From Albidovulum marisflavi (GTDB taxonomy: Bacteria; Pseudomonadota; Alphaproteobacteria; Rhodobacterales; Rhodobacteraceae), in the NCBI RefSeq assembly GCF_025751435.1, contig NZ_JAOWKY010000001.1:549001-613000 (forward strand): DNA of 64,000 bases, written 5' to 3'. The position numbers and the translations under genes are program-made. Positions 59,180 through 64,000 of the stretch are shown here, in pieces. Numbering within the stretch: position 1 is the stretch's first letter; each line of letters opens with the position of its first letter. The notes below the pieces were generated by a model. The model saw only the letters and a list, made by a program, of their open reading frames with translations. It was not told the origin of the DNA and searched no databases.

Positions 59180-60616
59180 TCAGTAACCTTCGGGTTTCGG
59201 CCAGGGCATCGTGAACTGCGCGCCGCGGCTCACGAAGCGGTAGCGCCAGAAGTGGAACCAGAGCGAGACCACGATGTAGAATCCGATCATCGCGATCAAC
59301 TGCGTGCCGTAGCCCAGGAACACCGCGAAGAAGGTGATCCCGCAAAGGCAGAGCAGCACGATGGCCGGCAGCGGGTGGAACGGATGTTCGTAGCCCCGTT
59401 TGATCGTGTTCAGGGGCCATTTCTTGCGGAACATGATCACGTTCAGGGGCATGAAGGTGTATTCCAGCAGGCCGGACAGGATCGAGAACGTAATCACCTG
59501 GTCAAGCGGAGCGCCAAGCGCGAAGATCAGCGCGATCGGCACCAGGAACACGATCGAACGGTAGGGCGTGCGATACCTGGGATGCACCGCGCCGAACCAG
59601 CCCGGCAGGTACTTGTCGCGGCCCATGGCGAACCACGCTCGGCTGGCGTCGTTGATGCAGCCGTTGGCGGACGCGAGCGTCGCGAAAAGCGTCCCGAAGC
59701 CCAGCAGCCAGACAAGCCCGGTTGACCCCGACAGGCGCGCGGTGTCGAAGAGCGGCGCGACCGAACCGTCGACGCCGTCGCCCAGGTATTCCCACGGCAA
59801 CACGCCCGAGCACGTGTACCAGGTCAGCGTCGCCGCGATCAGCAGCGTCATGATGCCGGCGAGCGTGCCGAACGGCAGCGCCCGGGCGGGTGAGCGGACT
59901 TCCTCGGCCGCCTGGGTCGTGCCCTCGATGCCAAGGTAGTACCATAGGCCGAAGTGCATCGCCGCCAGCACGCCGATCCAGCCGTAGGGCAGTTCATGCC
60001 CCTCCATCAGGGCCGCATGCTGCATGATGCCACCGCCAAGAACGCCGGAGGTCGACAGGAACAGCACGAGAATGGCCACGAAGGCGATCGCGGTGATGAC
60101 AAGGTTGAAGGTCAGAGTCGCAAGCACGCCGCGGTAGTTCAGCCATGCCAGGAACATGATGACGAGGATGATGAAGGGCCTTTGGTCAAGTTCGCCCGCA
60201 TATCCGGTCATGCTTGCCACGACCGAGACCAGATAGCCCGCCGTGATCGCGTTCGCGGCCTCCAGCATCGTATAAGCGAAGGTGAGGTACAGCCCGACGT
60301 TGAACGCCATCAGCGGGCCGACGATGTGCTTGGCCTGCGTGTATTGACCGCCCGCGGCGGCGACGGTCGAGGTGACTTCGGAGTCGATCATCGCGACGCA
60401 GCTGTAAAGGATGCCCGCGAACCAGCAGGCGATCAGCGCCGCGTAGGCGCCACCCTTGCCGACCGCGAAGTTCCAGCCCATGTATTCGCCGACCAGAACG
60501 ATGCCCACGCCCAGTGCCCACACATGCGCGGGTCCAAGGACGCGCAACAGTCCGACGACCGTTCCGTGCGGACCGAAGCCATCCATCTCTTTCGAAGTGA
60601 TATCGGTGTTTGCCAT
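59180..60616 (-). CDS. APC-family amino acid/amine permease
   Basis: The 478-aa protein has about twelve transmembrane segments and the APC pattern (VLGPAHVWALGVGIVLVGEYMGWNF; GIEGTTQAAEEVRSPARALPFGTLAGI). GEYxGWN plus a PxxRTPYRS-like loop (HPRYRTPYRSIVF) is closest to ethanolamine-permease-like transporters. It imports a small amine or amino acid by proton or sodium symport. Three very small membrane-protein genes precede it on the same strand, and divergent glxBCD-like genes lie beyond. Substrate unknown; ethanolamine, methylamine-related compounds or glutamine are candidates. Confidence 0.88.
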   Translation of the reverse strand: MANTDITSKEMDGFGPHGTVVGLLRVLGPAHVWALGVGIVLVGEYMGWNFAVGKGGAYAALIACWFAGILYSCVAMIDSEVTSTVAAAGGQYTQAKHIVGPLMAFNVGLYLTFAYTMLEAANAITAGYLVSVVASMTGYAGELDQRPFIILVIMFLAWLNYRGVLATLTFNLVITAIAFVAILVLFLSTSGVLGGGIMQHAALMEGHELPYGWIGVLAAMHFGLWYYLGIEGTTQAAEEVRSPARALPFGTLAGIMTLLIAATLTWYTCSGVLPWEYLGDGVDGSVAPLFDTARLSGSTGLVWLLGFGTLFATLASANGCINDASRAWFAMGRDKYLPGWFGAVHPRYRTPYRSIVFLVPIALIFALGAPLDQVITFSILSGLLEYTFMPLNVIMFRKKWPLNTIKRGYEHPFHPLPAIVLLCLCGITFFAVFLGYGTQLIAMIGFYIVVSLWFHFWRYRFVSRGAQFTMPWPKPEGY

Positions 60617-60627
60617 GATCCCGCCCC

Positions 60628-60795
60628 TCAGATCTTGTGCTCTTCGGTCATGGCCTCAAGCTCGCCTTCGCGCGATGAGGTCAGGACATCTTCCGAGTAG
60701 GTCGTATCCGTCTTGAGCCAATCGGCGACCATGAACAGGCCCAGAAGCGCAGAGACGCCCCAGGCCGCGTATTCCAGCATTTGCCAGGTTTCCAT
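60628..60795 (-). CDS. 55-aa single-pass membrane protein
   Basis: A short frame from ATG 60795 to TGA 60628 encodes one transmembrane helix (LEYAAWGVSALLGLFMVADWL) followed by an acidic cytoplasmic-type tail rich in Glu, Thr and Ser, ending EEHKI. It sits between the 126-aa membrane protein and the permease with gaps of about ten bases each side, which supports that it is a real gene. It may be an accessory subunit of the permease. Confidence 0.7.
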   Translation of the reverse strand: METWQMLEYAAWGVSALLGLFMVADWLKTDTTYSEDVLTSSREGELEAMTEEHKI

Positions 60796-60804
60796 CTGCG
60801 CCCC

Positions 60805-61185
60805 TCACTTTCCGTCGAATTTCTCCGCGATGACCTCGCGGTATTCGGTTTCCGAAAACTTCAGCATCAGCACGTAGTAGGCTATGATGACCACGATCAT
60901 CGCGAGCAGCGCCCCGGTGGTGAAGGAGTAGTCGAAGCGCGCCAGGATCAGGTCGTGCGCGCTTTCGGGCGTATAGCCGAGGGCCTCGTATTGCGCCGCT
61001 TGCGCCGGGGTCTGACCCAGCGATTCCCAGGTGGGATTCGCTTCGGGCGCCGCGACAGTCTTGGCCGCACCCGAAAGTCCCATCTTCAGCGGAACGAACA
61101 GCGCGCCGAGCGTCAGTACCACCAGAAAAATCACGTCGAATATCTGGCTGGCCTTGCTTTGCGTCGGGGCTATGTATCTTGCCAT
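60805..61185 (-). CDS. 126-aa two-helix membrane protein
   Basis: The protein (ATG 61185, GAGGGG upstream) has transmembrane segments near residues 16-36 (FDVIFLVVLTLGALFVPLKMGL) and 91-110 (ALLAMIVVIIAYYVLMLKF), with a loop between them containing WESLGQTPAQAAQYEALGYTPESAHDLI. The C-terminus is charged. No family is recognised. It is the second gene of the permease operon, five bases after its predecessor. Confidence 0.75.
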   Translation of the reverse strand: MARYIAPTQSKASQIFDVIFLVVLTLGALFVPLKMGLSGAAKTVAAPEANPTWESLGQTPAQAAQYEALGYTPESAHDLILARFDYSFTTGALLAMIVVIIAYYVLMLKFSETEYREVIAEKFDGK

Positions 61186-61190
61186 GTCGA

Positions 61191-61505
61191 TTACCCCTCT
61201 GCCACGCTGGCTTTTTCGCCGAACTTCGCCGCGCGGGCCTCGTCCAGAAACTTGATGTCGAGCCCGTACATGAAGTCGCGGTCCTCACGATAATGGCGCA
61301 GCATCGCCACGATCGCCGCGGTGTTGAACAGCAGGACTATTCCGCCGCCGATCAGAAGAATCACGCGCGCCGCGCTTGACGGGGCCAGCGACCAGGTGGC
61401 GATCGCCACGAAGATCACCGCCAGCCACAGGCCGATGACGAATGCCCAGGCCACCAGAACGTCGCGCTGGTGCATCGCTTGGATGCGTCCAGACAGGTCT
61501 GACAC
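61191..61505 (-). CDS. 104-aa two-helix membrane protein
   Basis: The protein probably starts at GTG 61505, with GGAGGAG nine bases upstream; an internal ATG ten codons later is an alternative. Transmembrane segments are VAWAFVIGLWLAVIFVAIATW and VILLIGGGIVLLFNTAAIVAM, followed by a basic/acidic tail (RHYREDRDFMYGLDIKFLDEARAAKFG). It is the first gene of the operon 61505-59180. I do not recognise a family. Confidence 0.75.
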   Translation of the reverse strand: MSDLSGRIQAMHQRDVLVAWAFVIGLWLAVIFVAIATWSLAPSSAARVILLIGGGIVLLFNTAAIVAMLRHYREDRDFMYGLDIKFLDEARAAKFGEKASVAEG

Positions 61506-61775
61506 TTTCCACTCCTCCCTATGTTGTCTTCGATCCCGGCTGCACATCGTCTGAGGGCGGTCGGGTACTTTTCTCCTCGTCAACTTTTTTTTCTACAGGG
61601 AATATCTCCTGCGGCAATCTGTCAAGCTTTCTGTGAGTGCGCGAAAGGTGGACACCTTCGTCCGCCCTCGCAAAGAGGATGGATGGCTACCCCCTATGGT
61701 TAAAAATGTTTCTTGCTAGTTGAATCGAAAATGCGAAGCTGCTAGCGTCGCTTCATAATCATTTGGGAGCGCATC
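61506..61775. other. divergent promoter region between the permease operon and glxB
   Basis: The 270 bases contain a T/C-rich tract (61568-61600), an inverted pair GGTGGACACCTTCGTCC (61647-61663) and an AT-rich stretch (TTAAAAATGTTTCTTGC). A possible promoter TTGAAT-17 bases-TAGCGT lies at about 61721-61749 upstream of glxB, with GGGAGC before its ATG. No gene is seen. Confidence 0.4.
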
Positions 61776-62672
61776 ATGTGCGGCATCGTCGGCCTTTTCC
61801 TGAAGGACCCCTCATTAGAACCAAAGCTTGGTGCCATGCTGGCGGACATGCTTGTCACCATGACCGACCGCGGCCCCGACAGCGCAGGCATCGCGATCTA
61901 TTCCGGCGCCCGTGACGGCATCGGCAAGATCACCGTGCAATCCGCGCAGCCCGAGGCGGACTTCCGGAACCTGGACGAGGATCTGAAGAACGCGATCGGC
62001 ACGCCCGTGCTGCTTCTGATCAAAAGCACGCATGCTGTGCTTGAGGTGCCGCTGGATCAGCTTGAGGCTGCGCGCACGGCACTTGCCCATCTGCGCCCGG
62101 CCGTGAAGATCATGAGCGTCGGCGACAGCATCGAGATCTTCAAGGAGGTGGGGCTGCCGAAGGACGTGGCCGCGCGGTTCGACATTGCCCGGATGAAGGG
62201 CACGCACGGGATCGGGCACACCCGCATGGCGACCGAATCGGCCGTCACCACCATGGGTGCGCACCCGTTTTCAACCGGGTCCGACCAATGTCTGGTGCAC
62301 AACGGTTCACTTTCGAACCACAACTCGGTCCGCCGGACCCTGAAGAAGGCGGGCATGACCTTCGAGACGGAAAACGACACCGAGGTCGCCGCGGCCTTCC
62401 TGTCCCACAAGATGGAGGACGGCGCCGGGCTTGGGCAGGCGATGGAGGCCACGCTGACAGACCTTGATGGCTTCTTCACCTTCGTCGTCGGCACCAAGAA
62501 CGGCTTTGGCGTCGTGCGCGATCCGATCGCCTGCAAGCCCGCGGTCATGGCCGAAACCGATCAGTACGTCGCCTTCGGATCCGAATACCGCGCCCTTGTC
62601 GATCTGCCGGGCATCGAAGACGCCCGCGTCTGGGAACCTGAACCCGCCACCGTGTATTTCTGGGAACGCTGA
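61776..62672 (+). CDS. glxB: class II glutamine amidotransferase (GlxB/MgsA-like)
   Basis: The 298-aa protein has Cys2 (MCGIVGLF), the N-terminal nucleophile of Ntn amidotransferases, and the conserved RMATESAV, CLVHNGSLSNHN and NDTEVAAAFLSHKM motifs. It releases ammonia from glutamine. It is the split-off amidotransferase domain of glutamate synthase; the next two genes encode the GXGXG and FMN-barrel domains. The set matches both glxBCD and N-methylglutamate synthase mgsABC; genes beyond the window would decide. Confidence 0.9.
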   Translation: MCGIVGLFLKDPSLEPKLGAMLADMLVTMTDRGPDSAGIAIYSGARDGIGKITVQSAQPEADFRNLDEDLKNAIGTPVLLLIKSTHAVLEVPLDQLEAARTALAHLRPAVKIMSVGDSIEIFKEVGLPKDVAARFDIARMKGTHGIGHTRMATESAVTTMGAHPFSTGSDQCLVHNGSLSNHNSVRRTLKKAGMTFETENDTEVAAAFLSHKMEDGAGLGQAMEATLTDLDGFFTFVVGTKNGFGVVRDPIACKPAVMAETDQYVAFGSEYRALVDLPGIEDARVWEPEPATVYFWER

Positions 62673-62674
62673 GC

Positions 62675-63364
62675 ATGCCGAGTTTCGATCTGGGGGCGCA
62701 CGGGTTGCGTGCGCTCAATAGCAACCTGCACGCCCTCAAGGGGCAGACCAACGAAACCCAATGGGACATCGTCAATCCCCGCGGCAGCCATGCCATCGCC
62801 GTGGGCGTTGATGCGCCCGTGGACATCACCGTTCACGGGTCCACGGGATACTACTGCGCCGGCATGAACAAGCAGGCGACGGTCCGGGTGAAGGGTTCAG
62901 CCGGTCCGGGGGTGGCGGAAAACATGATGTCGGGCACGGTCATCGTGGACGGCGACGCCAGCCAATACGCCGGCGCAACCGGCCGCGGCGGGCTTCTGGT
63001 GATCAAGGGCAATGCGTCGTCGCGCTGCGGGATCTCGATGAAGGGCATCGACATCGTCGTTCACGGTTCGATCGGCCACATGTCGGCCTTCATGGCGCAA
63101 TCGGGCAACCTGGTGGTGCTGGGCGATGCGGGCGATGCCCTTGGCGACAGTCTGTACGAGGCGAGACTGTTCGTGCGCGGCAACGTGAAAAGCCTTGGTG
63201 CCGACTGCATCGAAAAGGAAATGCGGGCAGAGCACCTGGAGATTCTGGAAAACCTGCTTCGCCGCGGCGAGGCGGACGCCAAGGCCAGGCCGGAAGAGTT
63301 CCGGCGCTACGGTTCGGCCCGCAAGCTCTACAACTTCAACATCGACAACGCGTCGGCTTACTGA
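62675..63364 (+). CDS. glxC: GXGXG-motif protein (GlxC/MgsB-like)
   Basis: The 229-aa beta-helix protein has repeated G-rich turns (GSTGYYCAGMNKQATVRVKG, GDASQYAGATGRGGLLVIKG, GNASSRCGISMKGIDIVVHG, GSIGHMSAFMAQSGNLVVLGDAGDALGDSLYEARLFVRG), the glutamate synthase alpha C-terminal (FwdC/GXGXG) fold. It probably forms the structural bridge and ammonia channel between GlxB and GlxD. It starts two bases after the glxB stop. Confidence 0.9.
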   Translation: MPSFDLGAHGLRALNSNLHALKGQTNETQWDIVNPRGSHAIAVGVDAPVDITVHGSTGYYCAGMNKQATVRVKGSAGPGVAENMMSGTVIVDGDASQYAGATGRGGLLVIKGNASSRCGISMKGIDIVVHGSIGHMSAFMAQSGNLVVLGDAGDALGDSLYEARLFVRGNVKSLGADCIEKEMRAEHLEILENLLRRGEADAKARPEEFRRYGSARKLYNFNIDNASAY

Positions 63365-63373
63365 GGACCGAAC

Positions 63374-64000
63374 ATGAGCGACTTCCCCCATACGCCGCCG
63401 CGCCAGTCCTGGACCTTTTCGAACGACACCAACGCCGAGATTCGCCGGGCCGCGGCGTCCGGCATCTACGACATTCGCGGCGGCGGCTCGAAGCGGCGGC
63501 TGCCGCATTTCGATGACCTTCTGTTCCTGGGCGCCTCGATCAGCCGCTATCCGCTGGAGGGCTACCGCGAAAAATGCGCGACCGACGTCTGGCTCGGCAC
63601 GCGCTACGCGCAAAAGCCGATCCACCTGGATATTCCCGTCACGATCGCGGGCATGAGCTTCGGTTCGCTCTCGGGCCCCGCGAAAGAGGCGCTGGGTCGC
63701 GGCGCGACGCTTGCCGGGACCTCCACCACGACCGGCGACGGCGGCATGACCGAGGAAGAGCGCGGCCATTCCAAGACGCTGGTCTATCAGTACCTGCCCT
63801 CGCGCTACGGCATGAACCCTGATGACCTGCGCCGTGCGGATGCGATCGAGCTTGTCGTGGGGCAGGGCGCCAAGCCCGGCGGCGGCGGCATGCTGCTGGG
63901 CCAGAAGATCTCCGACCGCGTCGCGGAAATGCGGACGCTTCCCAAGGGGATCGACCAGCGCTCGGCCTGTCGTCACCCCGACTGGACCGGGCCCGACGAT
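63374..64000 (+). CDS. glxD: FMN-binding glutamate synthase family protein (GlxD/MgsC-like, 3' end cut)
   Basis: The first 209 codons are present; the frame is open at the right edge. The start is ATG 63374, nine bases after the glxC stop. Visible features of the glutamate synthase FMN barrel are LDIPVTIAGMSFGSLSGPAKEALGRGATLAGTSTTTGDGGM and VVGQGAKPGGGGMLLGQKI. It would join ammonia to 2-oxoglutarate, or in the Mgs form swap methylamine onto glutamate. The Fe-S cysteines expected further on are outside the window. Confidence 0.88.
   Translation, partial: MSDFPHTPPRQSWTFSNDTNAEIRRAAASGIYDIRGGGSKRRLPHFDDLLFLGASISRYPLEGYREKCATDVWLGTRYAQKPIHLDIPVTIAGMSFGSLSGPAKEALGRGATLAGTSTTTGDGGMTEEERGHSKTLVYQYLPSRYGMNPDDLRRADAIELVVGQGAKPGGGGMLLGQKISDRVAEMRTLPKGIDQRSACRHPDWTGPDD

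Overview
The window looks like a chromosomal segment of a high-GC alphaproteobacterium of the Rhodobacterales (Rhodobacteraceae/Roseobacter type). Evidence: the rsfS-rlmH-gpmI-envC-ctpA-rppH order, a CcrM-type GANTC methylase, a four-subunit sarcosine oxidase operon, GlxA-type AraC regulators, glxBCD-like genes and an alpha-type carboxyspermidine pathway. No rRNA operon or CRISPR array is visible. Function calls rest on motifs and family knowledge read by eye, not on database searches.

Layout. 1-8164: a mechanosensitive channel (cut at the left edge), then housekeeping genes for ribosome silencing, 23S methylation, glycolysis, envelope hydrolase activation, periplasmic proteolysis and mRNA decapping; a class I/II aminotransferase sits in this block on the opposite strand. 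8347-12876: a secreted protein, uvrC, and a coupled sppA-like / zinc-ribbon / SDR operon. 12992-20279: a divergent Lrp / class V aminotransferase pair, then a GlxA regulator divergent from an acyl-CoA dehydrogenase, ADP-forming CoA ligase and CaiD-like hydratase. A CaiB-type CoA-transferase lies at 22831-23964, so a carnitine/betaine-like CoA pathway is plausible. 20415-22801: lipid A/Kdo genes. 23967-35887: DsbA-like protein, DciA-like protein, mutY, alkB, a methyltransferase, ccrM, rnhB, a homocysteine methyltransferase-like gene, a membrane-anchored winged-helix protein and carboxy(nor)spermidine synthesis.

35961-51104 is accessory DNA inserted at the 3' end of tRNA-Arg(CCT). Three copies of the tRNA-end sequence (35961, imperfect; 43881 and 51089, identical over 16 bp) divide it into two tandem modules. 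The left module (7.9 kb) has no visible integrase. It carries a sensor kinase/response regulator followed by three exported proteins (HbpS/GlcG-like, ankyrin, cupin), then a LysR regulator and a divergent HxlR/quinone-oxidoreductase pair. The right module (7.2 kb) is a compact satellite-like element with integrase, AlpA regulator, winged-helix protein, primase, helicase-like ATPase and unrecognised cargo, including a 317-aa gene translationally coupled to the integrase.

51340-64000 returns to conserved chromosome: soxBDAG with a GlxA regulator and an XRE/cupin regulator over a perfect 20-bp palindrome; two membrane-protein genes; an APC permease with three very small membrane proteins; and, divergently, glxB-glxC-glxD, the last cut by the window edge. 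The likely theme is nitrogen and methylated-amine/betaine turnover: sarcosine oxidation feeds one-carbon and glycine pools, and the Glx proteins resemble split glutamate synthase or N-methylglutamate synthase.
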